Source: Thermoplasmatota archaeon (GTDB taxonomy: Archaea > Thermoplasmatota > Thermoplasmata > RBG-16-68-12 > JAJISG01). From it: DNA of 11,538 nt. Shown piece by piece: positions 1 through 6,592 of this stretch. The DNA lies in assembly GCA_022848785.1 (NCBI GenBank), contig JAJISK010000021.1, positions 1 to 11,538 of the forward strand, written 5' to 3'. The first letter of the stretch is position 1; each line of letters opens with the position of its first letter. Both the position numbers and the translations under genes were made by a program. Below the pieces are notes generated by a model. It was not told where the DNA came from. It did not search any database and worked only from the letters and a program-made list of their open reading frames with translations.

Positions 1-1633
1 GTACTAGGGCACGGAGAGCCGCCGTGGGTTTAGGGTAGGGGATGCCTACCAGCACGACCACCTCCAGCTCCCGATCGGGGAAGTCGAGGCCCTCGGAGAC
101 CCGGCCCCCCACGACGGCGAAGAGGGCGGCGGTGGATCGTCGAAAGGCGTCCAAAGACCGCATGAGCGCGGCCTGGTCCATGCCGCGCCGCTCCACGAAA
201 ACGGGTACCTGACTCTCGCGCCGCAGGTCCAAGAACGACTCCAAGAGCCGGTAGCTCGGGAACAGGAAGAGGGTGTTCCGCCGGCAATCTCGGAGGAGGA
301 TCCGTACCTCGTCCCGGAGACGGGCCATCGCCTCGGGGGTCTCATGCAGCTCCTGATAGCGAGTCGTCACGTGGTCGCGATACACCACACGGCGATTCTC
401 GGGCGGGAAGGGACTGGGAAAGGCCCGAAGGAGCGTGTCGGGGGGAAGCCCCAGGGTATCCCGGTACTCCTCGAGGGGCGCGAGGGTCCCCGACATATGG
501 AGGGAGGCATGGCAGGCGCGGATCGGCTCCGCCACCCAGGAAGGATCGAGGCAGTACGCATGGAGGGCCGGGCGTTCCCCTCCGAGGATCAGCTTGGCGT
601 ACGCCAGGTCTTCCGTGGTCATCCAACGGAGGAGGTTCTGGGCGACCCCCAGGGTGTGGGATCGCGGTAACGACCCCGTCCGCCTTCGGACCTCCCGGAT
701 CGCTTCCCCGGCGGCGGCCAGGGACCCGAGCATTCCTCGCAGTTGGGAGGTGGTGATGGCGAACTCTTGCATCGCCCGTCCCTCCAACGCCAGCGGGGGG
801 AGGAAGCCGTCCTCCTCGATGACGTATTCCGCGGCCAGGTCGCGCAGGCCACCAGCGACGATCTCCAGGAGGTCGAAGGCACTAACCCCCTCGGCCACCT
901 CCGGGTCCCCGTAGTCCATGAGCTCCTTCTCGGCTCGCTCTACCGCCTTCGCGGAGACGCGGAAGGAACCGACATCTCGGCAATGGGCAGGAAGGTTGTG
1001 GGCCTCGTCCACGATGAGGAGGACGTCCTCTGGAGGCCGGGCGAGCGTCTCCAACAACGTCCTCCGCAGATTCGGTTCGAAGAAGTAGACGTAGGGGGCG
1101 GTGATCATTCGCGCCTGGGATGCGAGGACTCTGTTCAGCTCGTAGGGGCAAATGCCCTGCGCCCGGAAGTGGGCTCGGGCCTCCTCGGCCGTTGGATGGG
1201 TCTCTTGGACCCACCGTCGCATGGCCTCTCCGTCTCCCTCGATGAGACCCCGGAAGAAGCGGCACCCCTCTTTCCCCGCGAGGACCTCCTCCTTCCGATC
1301 CCGACAAAAATGAGAGAGCTCGTCGGCGGACCCGGGCCCCAGGTGTCGATCCTCCGCGAGGAGGCAGAGACGCTGGCGCCCTTGCAACGCGATACCGAAG
1401 GGGCCCAGCTTGCGCAACTCGAGCATGACCTGCCGCTGCTGCGAGTTTGTGCGCACCAAGTAGAGGACGACCCTGTCCTCCTCCTCGGCCTGCGTGAGGG
1501 CGGCATAGAGGGCGCACACCGTCTTCCCCGATCCGGTCCCAGCCTGAAGCACGAGGTGCCCTCCCTCGAGGGCCCGTTCCATGAGGCCCAGCGTCTGCCT
1601 TTGAAGAGGCCGTGGCGGGTAGGGGAACCGCAT
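1..1633 (-). CDS. xpd: XPD/Rad3-family ATP-dependent DNA helicase with Fe-S cluster (C-terminus cut by window edge)
   Basis: A single minus-strand frame stays open from the ATG at 1633 to the window edge (544 codons visible). An in-frame TAG sits at 1655-1657, so this ATG is the only reasonable start. Motifs occur in superfamily 2 XPD order: Walker A AGTGSGKT (residues 31-38), four cysteines C90, C110, C124 and C162 positioned as in the XPD iron-sulfur domain, Walker B DEAH (209-212), motif III SGTLAP (381-386), and motif V GGRVSEGLDFPD (509-520). About 90 C-terminal residues, including motif VI (QxxGRxxR), lie outside the window. The family unwinds DNA 5'-3'; archaeal members are linked to repair but their cellular role is not fully settled. 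A T-rich TATA-like box 22-28 nt before the ATG suggests a leaderless mRNA. A DinG-like helicase is the main alternative; the four-cysteine insert and motif V fit XPD well. Confidence 0.93.
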   Translation of the reverse strand, partial: MRFPYPPRPLQRQTLGLMERALEGGHLVLQAGTGSGKTVCALYAALTQAEEEDRVVLYLVRTNSQQRQVMLELRKLGPFGIALQGRQRLCLLAEDRHLGPGSADELSHFCRDRKEEVLAGKEGCRFFRGLIEGDGEAMRRWVQETHPTAEEARAHFRAQGICPYELNRVLASQARMITAPYVYFFEPNLRRTLLETLARPPEDVLLIVDEAHNLPAHCRDVGSFRVSAKAVERAEKELMDYGDPEVAEGVSAFDLLEIVAGGLRDLAAEYVIEEDGFLPPLALEGRAMQEFAITTSQLRGMLGSLAAAGEAIREVRRRTGSLPRSHTLGVAQNLLRWMTTEDLAYAKLILGGERPALHAYCLDPSWVAEPIRACHASLHMSGTLAPLEEYRDTLGLPPDTLLRAFPSPFPPENRRVVYRDHVTTRYQELHETPEAMARLRDEVRILLRDCRRNTLFLFPSYRLLESFLDLRRESQVPVFVERRGMDQAALMRSLDAFRRSTAALFAVVGGRVSEGLDFPDRELEVVVLVGIPYPKPTAALRALV

Positions 1634-1654
1634 CGTGAGGCCACCGGAGGGGCG

Positions 1655-1661
1655 CTAAAAA
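1655..1661. promoter_or_regulatory. TATA-like box between divergent helicase and broken gene
   Basis: The plus strand reads CTAAAAA, and the minus strand TTTTTAG. On the minus strand it lies 22-28 nt before the helicase ATG, the spacing of a leaderless archaeal promoter. On the plus strand it may once have served the frame-broken gene that begins near 1677. No second box is visible in this short divergent gap. Confidence 0.5.
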
Positions 1662-1676
1662 GGGCGGACCACGGGG

Positions 1677-2123
1677 GTCACCGAAACTACGCGCCGCGAA
1701 GGGTTTCGCCCGGAAGTCCCCTCGTTCTCCCGTTGTTCGACGACAAGGTCGTGGACCGTTGGGTGGGCCAGGAGCTGCAGGGGCTGGCCCGAGGGCTTGT
1801 CACCCATAAGAGAAGCCTGGGGGACCTCTTGGCGGAGGAGAGGCCCATCCCTTCGACAAGGAGGTCCTCCGGAAGCTGACCGATGTGGCCTCCGAGGAGG
1901 AACAGGCACGCCTCCGTCTCCCCATTACGCTCCGATTCCATTCGGACCTGAAGAACCGGGCCACGGTGGAGGAGGACGAGCTGGCCGCGCGGGTGTTGCG
2001 CCGGCTTGCTGGGGTCGAGCGGGGCCACCCCTTCCCGAAGGGGCGCGCCTGGTTCCCGGCCTCTCTGGGATGGGAGTTGCTCCTCCAGTCCCCACGGCCG
2101 TCCAGCGGCTCCTGCTCCCCTGA
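1677..2123 (+). pseudogene. Frame-broken gene for an unrecognised protein of about 150 residues
   Basis: No single frame covers this stretch, but protein-like sequence continues across frames. One frame gives VTETTRREGFRPEVPSFS from about 1677. The frame one base back gives FDDKVVDRWVGQELQ then HKRSLGDLLAEE (from about 1733). The next gives HPFDKEVLRKLTD, LRFHSDLKNRATVEEDEL and GRAWFPASLGWELLL (from about 1848). A last segment, PTAVQRLLLP, ends at TGA 2121-2123. Each switch is -1, as from a single lost base; the clearest lies between about 1838 and 1850. The final TGA directly abuts the stop codon of the convergent gene at 2124, which supports that end. No ATG or GTG is present where the first segment should begin (GTC at 1677). 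The middle switch is well supported; the first and last are inferred. The pieces form charged, helix-like sequence that I do not recognise. A decayed gene fits best; assembly indels or programmed frameshifting remain possible. Confidence 0.5.
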
Positions 2124-2579
2124 CTACGACTCCGGTCCTTCGGGCCGTCGGCTCTCCCAAAGGTCCTCGGGCATCTGTTCGTACACCGAATCGGAATCTG
2201 GAATCGTATCTTCCAGCGGCGGTGCGGCGTTCGCCAGCTCGAAGATCCGCTCCTTCCGGAAGAGCCAGTAGTGAATTCGCCACTCGCGGCCGTCGTAGAG
2301 GGTGGTCTCCTCCCGTTCCGTGGTGAGGATGCCCGAGTCTTCCAGCATGTAGAAAGCGTCCCGGTCATCGGGCTCAAGGACGTTGTCGATGATCCGTTCC
2401 GCATACCCAAAGAAATTGAGGATGTGCTGGGCCATCGCTTGGGCCTCATCCTCCTTCATTCCCTCACGATCGATGCTGTTTCGAATCGCGCGGGTCAAGT
2501 CCTTGACGGTCAGGGCCCCCTCCAGATGTTCCCCGATATCGATGGCCAAGGGTTCTCCACGTCCCTTGAGCATGTCCAT
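2124..2579 (-). CDS. Conserved small archaeal protein, possibly DUF6015-like
   Basis: This encodes 151 residues (ATG at 2579, stop TAG at 2124-2126). The core is distinctive: an acidic helical start with LTVKDLTRAIRNSID (23-37), then HILNFFGYAERIIDNVLEP, FYMLEDSGILTTEREE and WRIHYWLFRKE. It ends in an acidic, proline-containing tail that is probably disordered. There is no signal peptide, membrane segment or catalytic motif. The DAFYMLEDSGIL and REWRIHYW stretches look like a winged-helix-sized soluble domain. From memory it resembles the DUF6015 family of Thermoplasmatota; that name is a recollection, not a search result. A second ATG at 2573 (residue 3) may be the true start: the TATA-like box at 2592-2599 lies about 22 nt from it but under 20 nt from the first ATG. 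Function unknown. It is convergent with the broken gene, stop against stop. Confidence 0.8.
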   Translation of the reverse strand: MDMLKGRGEPLAIDIGEHLEGALTVKDLTRAIRNSIDREGMKEDEAQAMAQHILNFFGYAERIIDNVLEPDDRDAFYMLEDSGILTTEREETTLYDGREWRIHYWLFRKERIFELANAAPPLEDTIPDSDSVYEQMPEDLWESRRPEGPES

Positions 2580-2591
2580 TGGAAGGATGAC

Positions 2592-2599
2592 CTATATGA
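2592..2599 (-). promoter_or_regulatory. TATA-like box for the conserved small protein
   Basis: The minus strand reads TCATATAG. Its centre is about 22 nt from the ATG at 2573 and about 16 nt from the ATG at 2579. The spacing favours the inner ATG as a leaderless start. Confidence 0.4.
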
Positions 2600-2650
2600 A
2601 CGTTCCGTCCCCGCGCTGGTCCCCTTCGTTATCGGTTCTCGCAACAAAAG

Positions 2651-2659
2651 ACTAAATCC
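2651..2659 (+). promoter_or_regulatory. TATA-like box for the KaiC-like ATPase gene
   Basis: ACTAAATCC lies about 47 nt before the ATG at 2702. That predicts a transcript starting near 2680 with a leader of about 20 nt. A GGAGG at 2681-2685 is rather far from the ATG to be an ideal ribosome binding site. Confidence 0.4.
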
Positions 2660-2701
2660 GCAGGTCCCTTAGGAAAGTCCGGAGGATCGGGCAGGGGCAT
2701 C

Positions 2702-3487
2702 ATGGGCGACGAGGAGCCAGAGGGGAGCCTCATGCGTGAAATCCAAGACATCCGTGTCCAGCTGGACGAGCTGGAGACGCAGCTCGAGGAAGCCGCGCAC
2801 CGCGAGGCGGGGCCGTCCGCAGGGCAGGTTCCCACCTTCGTGGAGGGGCTCGATGGGGCACTCGGAGGGGGGATCCCCGCAGGCCACGTTGTCTTGCTGC
2901 ACGGGCCGACGGGCACCATGAAGACCTCCCTCGCCCTCTACGTCCTGACCAAGAATCAGGCCGCGGGCCTGCGCTGCCTCTACCTGACCCTCGAGGAGAA
3001 CCGGGGGAGCCTTCGTCGGACCCTCTCGGGCCTGGGCCTCGAGCCAGAGGACTTCATTGTCGACATCGCCACCCTCCGGGCGGAGCACGGTCTTGCGGAA
3101 GAGACGGGTGACTGGCTGGACATCCTCCTGGCCTACCTCGAGCGGAAGGCCCAGGACGGCCTGGACCTGCTCGCCCTGGATCCCTTGGATGCCCTCTTTG
3201 ATATGGCGCGGATCCGGGCCCCCCGGCAGGCCCTCTTCCGCTTCTTTCGCTTCTTACGGGACGCCGGGATCACAACCCTACTCATCGTCGAGGACGATTC
3301 CTTCCCCCGCGAGGAGGACCGGGTGGCCGACGGGGTGCTGGAGGTGACCCAACGGGAGTTGGATGGCGGCCTGGTATCCCTCTGGATGCGGTGCGTGAAG
3401 ATGCGCCACGCCGACCACTCCCGGGACTTCCTTCGGCTGGAGTTCCGGGACGGCGCGTTCCGGGCTCGTCCGCTCTTGTCCCTGTGA
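2702..3487 (+). CDS. KaiC/RadA-like (RecA superfamily) ATPase with N-terminal coiled coil
   Basis: This encodes 261 residues forming one RecA-fold domain. Residues 10-32 are a charged heptad-like helix (IQDIRVQLDELETQLEE), probably a coiled coil. The domain proper begins at FVEGLDGALGGGIPAGHVVLL, the usual KaiC-family entry. It continues with Walker A GPTGTMKT (68-75), the acidic pair in LTLEEN (95-100) that matches the KaiC catalytic glutamates, and Walker B LLALD (156-160). The normal KaiC has two such domains; this has one, like the many archaeal single-domain KaiC/RAD55-type proteins (COG0467). Known members act as ATP-driven switches or assembly factors with partner proteins; the partner is not evident here. 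The stop lies 4 bp from the convergent sepF stop. The ATG at 2702 is chosen as the first in frame; residue 11 (2732) is a second possibility that would shorten the coiled coil. ATPase identity is firm; cellular role unknown. Confidence 0.88.
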   Translation: MGDEEPEGSLMREIQDIRVQLDELETQLEEAAHREAGPSAGQVPTFVEGLDGALGGGIPAGHVVLLHGPTGTMKTSLALYVLTKNQAAGLRCLYLTLEENRGSLRRTLSGLGLEPEDFIVDIATLRAEHGLAEETGDWLDILLAYLERKAQDGLDLLALDPLDALFDMARIRAPRQALFRFFRFLRDAGITTLLIVEDDSFPREEDRVADGVLEVTQRELDGGLVSLWMRCVKMRHADHSRDFLRLEFRDGAFRARPLLSL

Positions 3488-3491
3488 GGAC

Positions 3492-3860
3492 TCAATAGGC
3501 GTTCTTGATCTTCGTCCGGTCGATCTTGATGCCCTCGGGCGTCGCCAGGAGGAAGTTGCGGCCCAGCGCCGCCACGTCTCCCCCGGTGTCCCGCGCCACG
3601 GATTTCAGCTCACTCGTCACCCGTTTCAGCGCAAGCTCGTCGTTGGCGATGGCGCTGTAATCCACCACCACCACGCTCCCCTCGTAGAGGAGGCTGTTCA
3701 TCAACCCCAGGTCCTCCTCCTGATGCACCTCCACGACGCGCACCATGGTCTTCGTCGGCGCCGCTTCCCCCTCGAACGGAAGCTCGCTCAAGTCGACGTA
3801 TTCGCCCTCGGTAACCGGCCCATGATCTAGAAGCTTCTTTAGCGGTTTGAAGAGGCCCAT
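3492..3860 (-). CDS. sepF: SepF-family cell division protein
   Basis: This encodes 122 residues, the usual size for archaeal SepF (DUF552). The start MGLFKPLKKLL is a short amphipathic helix of the type that anchors SepF to the membrane. A flexible linker with YVDLSELP follows. The SepF core runs from about residue 38: MVRVVEVHQEEDL, LLYEGSVVVVDYSAIANDE, then GGDVAALGRNFLLATPEGIKI near the C-terminus, the family's most conserved part. In archaea SepF tethers FtsZ to the membrane at midcell; no ftsZ is in this window. The start is well supported: GGAAGGG on the minus strand (3867-3873) sits 6 nt before the ATG, and a TATA-like GTTTAAG (3900-3906) would give a leader of roughly 17 nt. The gene is divergent from the HIT gene and convergent with the ATPase. 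Confidence 0.93.
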   Translation of the reverse strand: MGLFKPLKKLLDHGPVTEGEYVDLSELPFEGEAAPTKTMVRVVEVHQEEDLGLMNSLLYEGSVVVVDYSAIANDELALKRVTSELKSVARDTGGDVAALGRNFLLATPEGIKIDRTKIKNAY

Positions 3861-3899
3861 CCCAATCCCTTCCGGAGGGCCGGCATTTCGGCGTGGCCA

Positions 3900-3906
3900 C
3901 TTAAAC
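3900..3906 (-). promoter_or_regulatory. TATA-like box and short SD-bearing leader of sepF
   Basis: GTTTAAG on the minus strand is centred about 43 nt before the sepF ATG. Unlike several neighbours, this gene should therefore have a short leader, and that leader contains a good Shine-Dalgarno sequence at 3867-3873. Confidence 0.5.
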
Positions 3907-3945
3907 GTATCGGCGGAGTCTCGGCCAGAGGGCCCCCCTCAACCC

Positions 3946-3950
3946 TTATG
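3946..3950 (+). promoter_or_regulatory. Weak TATA-like box for the HIT gene
   Basis: TTATG lies 24-28 nt before the ATG at 3974, with no Shine-Dalgarno between them. This fits a leaderless transcript. The box is short and could be chance. Confidence 0.3.
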
Positions 3951-3973
3951 CCCGGCTCCCGGAGTAGACCGGC

Positions 3974-4423
3974 ATGGCCGACCGAGATCCGGAGTGCACT
4001 TTCTGCGGGATTGTGGCGGGCGAGATCTCCGGCAGCTTCGCCTACGAAGACGACCGTGTGGTGGCCTTCCTGGACATCAACCCGGTCAACCCAGGCCACC
4101 TGATGGTCATCCCCCGCGCACACGCGCCTCTCCTGGCGGACGTGGACGAAGAGACCGGAGCACACCTCTTCCGGGTGGCTCACCGCCTCGCGCAGTCCCT
4201 CCGAGATTCGGGACTCCGATGTGAGGGAATCAACCTCTTCCTGGCGGACGGGGAGGCGGCATTCCAAGAGGTCCCCCACCTGCACCTGCACGTCTTTCCC
4301 CGATTCAAAGGCGACACCTTCAAGATCAACGCGGATTGGGATGTGCACCCACCGCGGGAGGAGTTGGACGCGGCGGCCGCCGCCATTCGGGACGCCTACG
4401 AGAGCCGGTTTGGCGGCCCTTGA
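3974..4423 (+). CDS. HIT-family (histidine triad) nucleotide hydrolase or transferase
   Basis: This encodes 149 residues, typical of the HIT (Hint) branch. The signature histidine triad HLHLHVF covers residues 102-108, with H102, H104 and H106; H104 is expected to be the nucleophile that attacks the alpha-phosphate of a purine nucleotide conjugate. The N-terminus carries CTFCGIV with C8 and C11, half of the zinc site seen in many Hint proteins. The fold-defining segments VVAFLDINPVNPGHLMVIPR (29-48) and INLFLADGEAAFQEVPH (86-102) are intact. Hint enzymes hydrolyse adenosine phosphoramidates and aminoacyl-adenylates; the exact substrate cannot be read from sequence. The ATG at 3974 gives the canonical short lead-in to the cysteine motif. 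It is convergent with the PUA gene, with about 30 bp between stops, and divergent from sepF. Confidence 0.95.
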   Translation: MADRDPECTFCGIVAGEISGSFAYEDDRVVAFLDINPVNPGHLMVIPRAHAPLLADVDEETGAHLFRVAHRLAQSLRDSGLRCEGINLFLADGEAAFQEVPHLHLHVFPRFKGDTFKINADWDVHPPREELDAAAAAIRDAYESRFGGP

Positions 4424-4442
4424 GCCAGGCACGACTCACGAA

Positions 4443-4461
4443 AGGGGTGTCGCTCACCCCT
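4443..4461. terminator. Perfect 7-bp inverted repeat between convergent HIT and PUA genes
   Basis: AGGGGTG (4443-4449), loop TCGCT, and CACCCCT (4455-4461) form a perfect hairpin on both strands. It spans the PUA stop codon at 4454-4456. The position between two convergent genes suggests a shared 3'-end element. There is no T-run on either side, so a termination role is uncertain. Confidence 0.35.
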
Positions 4462-4948
4462 CCCCGAGCTTCCAGAGCCTGTCCCCTACGTGGTGCAGCG
4501 ACTCCACGGCTTTCCCCTTGCGTTCCGCCGTCATCGCTGCCCCCGAGAGCAGGGCTCTCCCCACGGCCAGGGGAACCCCGTTCGCCTCATCGCGGACCCA
4601 GACGAGGTCGCCGGACTCGATGGTCGGGTCCGCCCCGACGATGCCGGGCGCCATCACGTCCGCGCCGTTGTACACAAAGGGGATGGCGCCTGCGTCCACC
4701 GTGACATGGCGCCTCGGCGGCGGGTCCCGCAACAGGCCACGCACGGAGGGGACCGGCACCTCGCCGACGAGGAGAGCCACGACGTCCCCGCCTTCGTAGA
4801 GCACATCGTACGTGGGGCCCTCGGCTCGATCGACGTTGGCGTCGGGAGGGAAGGGGGATACCCCAAATCCCGCCTCGAGACTCTCCTGCAGGGTCACGAC
4901 CTCCTTCCGTCGTAGCCGCCTTCGCTTCCGGAGCCGAAACGTCACCAC
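4454..4948 (-). CDS. PUA-domain RNA-binding protein, Tma20/MCT-1-like
   Basis: From the GTG at 4948 this encodes 164 residues. The frame extends further upstream, but it would overlap divergent egsA and lacks family-like sequence. This start gives the typical basic opening VTFRLRKRRRLRRKEV seen in archaeal PUA proteins of COG2016. GTG 4945 is an equal alternative. The C-terminal PUA domain is clear: HVTVDAGAIPFVYNGADVMA, PGIVGADPTIESGDLVWV and GVPLAVGRALL, followed by a KGKAVE stretch. Eukaryotic relatives (MCT-1, Tma20) work in translation initiation, reinitiation and recycling; archaeal ones are assumed to bind RNA or ribosomes. A TATA-like TCTATAAC at 4970-4977 on the minus strand is about 25 nt from GTG 4948, fitting a leaderless mRNA. 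The GGGAGGGGG at 4961-4969 is a less well spaced Shine-Dalgarno alternative. Confidence 0.9.
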   Translation of the reverse strand: MVTFRLRKRRRLRRKEVVTLQESLEAGFGVSPFPPDANVDRAEGPTYDVLYEGGDVVALLVGEVPVPSVRGLLRDPPPRRHVTVDAGAIPFVYNGADVMAPGIVGADPTIESGDLVWVRDEANGVPLAVGRALLSGAAMTAERKGKAVESLHHVGDRLWKLGEG

Positions 4949-4969
4949 GGCGACCCAAGACCCCCTCCC

Positions 4970-4980
4970 GTTATAGATTT
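4970..4980 (-). promoter_or_regulatory. TATA-like box for the PUA gene
   Basis: The minus strand reads AAATCTATAAC, 22-32 nt before GTG 4948. It supports that GTG rather than an upstream start in the same frame. Confidence 0.45.
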
Positions 4981-5006
4981 GGGCGGTGAAAACCGGTTCG
5001 TCTACG

Positions 5007-5014
5007 CTTAAATA
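5007..5014 (+). promoter_or_regulatory. TATA box for egsA
   Basis: CTTAAATA is centred about 29 nt before the ATG at 5040, with no Shine-Dalgarno between. This is one of the best leaderless promoter matches in the window. It lies about 30 bp from the box serving the divergent PUA gene. Confidence 0.6.
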
Positions 5015-5039
5015 ACCAGACCCTCCTAAAGACCCCTCC

Positions 5040-6116
5040 ATGCCGGGCGAGCCGGGCCAAGGCTTCGATAAGTCCCGGAGCATGGAGCTCCCTCGCAACG
5101 TTGTCATTGGCCACCGGGCCGTCGAGGAGGCGGGCCGGGTCAGCCGCCGCCTGCATCTCCGATCGCCGGCCCTCATCGTAGAGGATCCCATCACCCGGAA
5201 GGTCGCGGGGAACCGGGTGGGTCAGGCCCTCCAGGAGGAGGGAATCGAGGTAGAACACCACATCATCGAGGAGGCCAGCCTCCAAGAGGTCGGCGTGGTC
5301 GGAACCCTCCTGAAGGATCGCGGTTTCACCGCCGTCCTCGGGGTGGGGGGCGGGCGTCCCATCGACGTGGCCAAGTACGCGTCCTTCCAGCAGGGAATCC
5401 CCTTCCTCAGCCTGCCCACGGCCGCTTCCCACGACGGCCTCGTCTCCGCGAACGCCTCCCTCTTGGGCCCGGAGGGGAAGACCTCCCTGACCGCCCATGT
5501 GCCACTGGCCGTGATCATGGACACCGAGGTCATTGCCGCCTCCCCCCATCGTCTCCTGGCCTCAGGCTGTGCCGACGTCATATCCAACGCCACGGCGGTG
5601 AAGGACTGGATGCTTGCCAACCGGCTCCGCAACGAGATCGTCAGCAGCTCGGCCGCCACCCTCTCCGAGATGACTGCCCGGATGATGATCGAGGGGGCCC
5701 CGGGCATCAAGCCGGGACTGGAGGAGAGCGCCTGGACTGTGTGCAAGGCCCTCGTGTCCAGCGGGGTAGCCATGAGCATCGCGGGCTCCTCCCGCCCCGC
5801 CAGCGGCTCCGAACACCTCTTCTCGCACGCCCTAGACCGACTCGCGGGGGAGCCGGCTCTCCACGGGGAGCAGGTGGGCCTCGGTACGATCATGATGATG
5901 TTTCTCCACGGGGGAAACTGGGAGGAGATTCGGGACGCGCTGGAGCTCATCGGGGCGCCAATCACGGCGGAGGCGGTGGGTTTCTCCTCAAAGGATATCA
6001 CCGCGGCGCTGATTCACGCCCGCGAGATGAAACCTGACCGCTACACGATCCTGGGGGATAAGGGGTTGAGTCCGGAGGTAGCGGAGCGCGTGGCGACCCT
6101 TACCGGCGTCATATGA
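5040..6116 (+). CDS. egsA: sn-Glycerol-1-phosphate dehydrogenase
   Basis: This encodes 358 residues, the normal length for the enzyme, which reduces dihydroxyacetone phosphate to sn-glycerol-1-phosphate with NAD(P)H. It makes the backbone of archaeal membrane lipids. Recognisable parts: ELPRNVVIGH (16-25) at the start of the Rossmann domain, the nucleotide-binding GVGGGRPIDVAKYAS (101-115), the PTAASHDGLVS loop (126-136), and the metal ligands D179 (SGCAD), H259 (GSEHLFSH) and H275 (LHGE), which hold catalytic zinc in this iron-dehydrogenase-like fold. ATG 5040 sits at leaderless spacing from CTTAAATA; the in-frame ATG at 5082 is closer to the usual family start but has no matching promoter spacing. 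A bacterial AraM-type homologue is possible in principle, but the surrounding archaeal genes and promoters argue for the archaeal enzyme. It is divergent from the PUA gene. Confidence 0.96.
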   Translation: MPGEPGQGFDKSRSMELPRNVVIGHRAVEEAGRVSRRLHLRSPALIVEDPITRKVAGNRVGQALQEEGIEVEHHIIEEASLQEVGVVGTLLKDRGFTAVLGVGGGRPIDVAKYASFQQGIPFLSLPTAASHDGLVSANASLLGPEGKTSLTAHVPLAVIMDTEVIAASPHRLLASGCADVISNATAVKDWMLANRLRNEIVSSSAATLSEMTARMMIEGAPGIKPGLEESAWTVCKALVSSGVAMSIAGSSRPASGSEHLFSHALDRLAGEPALHGEQVGLGTIMMMFLHGGNWEEIRDALELIGAPITAEAVGFSSKDITAALIHAREMKPDRYTILGDKGLSPEVAERVATLTGVI

Positions 6117-6148
6117 GGACCCCCACCCCTCCGTTTCCCGTGGAAGCC

Positions 6149-6535
6149 TCAGGCCTTGATCTTCCAACGCTTCTTCTGATCGCGGTAGCGCCGCCGGTAC
6201 TCGGCGGGGAGATACCAGCTCAGGGTTTCAAGCCGTTCCCGGTTTCGCACGAAATGGGATTTGCTTGGAACCTCGATGAGTCTCTCGAATTCCCGCTGCT
6301 TGCGGAGGACGTCGACAAAGTACCACCCGCCAACGAGCGCGAGGAGGGGTCCGACGACGACCAGCCAGATGAACCAGTTTCCAATGGCGTCCAAAAGATC
6401 GATGACGGTCGATGGCAGGGAAGGCCGGAAGATGAAGTTGATGATGACTAGCGTCGTGGGGACAATTCCTAGGACCAGGACGAAGCTGCTGATCTCCAGG
6501 CGAAATTCCCGGAGGATTCCCACGTCCCGTTTCAT
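6149..6535 (-). CDS. Small two-helix membrane protein of unknown function
   Basis: This encodes 128 residues. Two clear hydrophobic segments stand out: about residues 16-37 (SSFVLVLGIVPTTLVIINFI) and about 52-76 (NWFIWLVVVGPLLALVGGWY and onward). They are joined by a short loop, RPSLPSTVIDLLDA. The C-terminal third (about 78-128) is strongly basic and soluble, with RKQREFERLIEVPSK and PAEYRRRYRDQKKRWKIKA, and probably faces the cytoplasm under the positive-inside rule. I do not recognise it; small archaeal membrane families such as DUF3198 are worth testing. ATG 6535 is only 12-19 nt from the TATA-like box at 6547-6554, while GTG 6523 (residue 5) is about 27 nt away, so the protein may start there. 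It is convergent with egsA (32 bp between stops) and divergent from gcvT. Confidence 0.75.
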   Translation of the reverse strand: MKRDVGILREFRLEISSFVLVLGIVPTTLVIINFIFRPSLPSTVIDLLDAIGNWFIWLVVVGPLLALVGGWYFVDVLRKQREFERLIEVPSKSHFVRNRERLETLSWYLPAEYRRRYRDQKKRWKIKA

Positions 6536-6546
6536 CGGGGGCGAGG

Positions 6547-6554
6547 CTTAATAG
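6547..6554. promoter_or_regulatory. TATA-like box in the gcvT/membrane-protein divergent gap
   Basis: CTTAATAG reads as CTATTAAG on the other strand, so it could serve either gene. For the minus-strand membrane protein it is about 27 nt from GTG 6523. For gcvT it is about 42 nt from GTG 6593, giving a leader of roughly 15-18 nt. Confidence 0.4.
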
Positions 6555-6592
6555 TTGTTTCTCTCCTGGTTCTAGTTTCAGAGACAGGACGC

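Noticed and set aside
882..1644. Overlapping minus-strand frames of 169 and 211 codons
   Set aside because: They are R/G/P/S-rich and lie in other frames of the same strand as the helicase. The true frame carries Walker A, the DEAH box and the Fe-S cysteines.
743..1879. 378-codon open frame on the plus strand across the helicase region
   Set aside because: Most of it is antisense to the XPD frame, whose helicase motifs are complete. The peptide is low-complexity and shadow-like until about 1733. Only its last part is kept, as one segment of the broken gene.
4949..5194. Upstream extension of the PUA reading frame to an ATG at 5194
   Set aside because: It would overlap divergent egsA by over 150 bp, lacks PUA-family similarity and would place the start upstream of both promoters.
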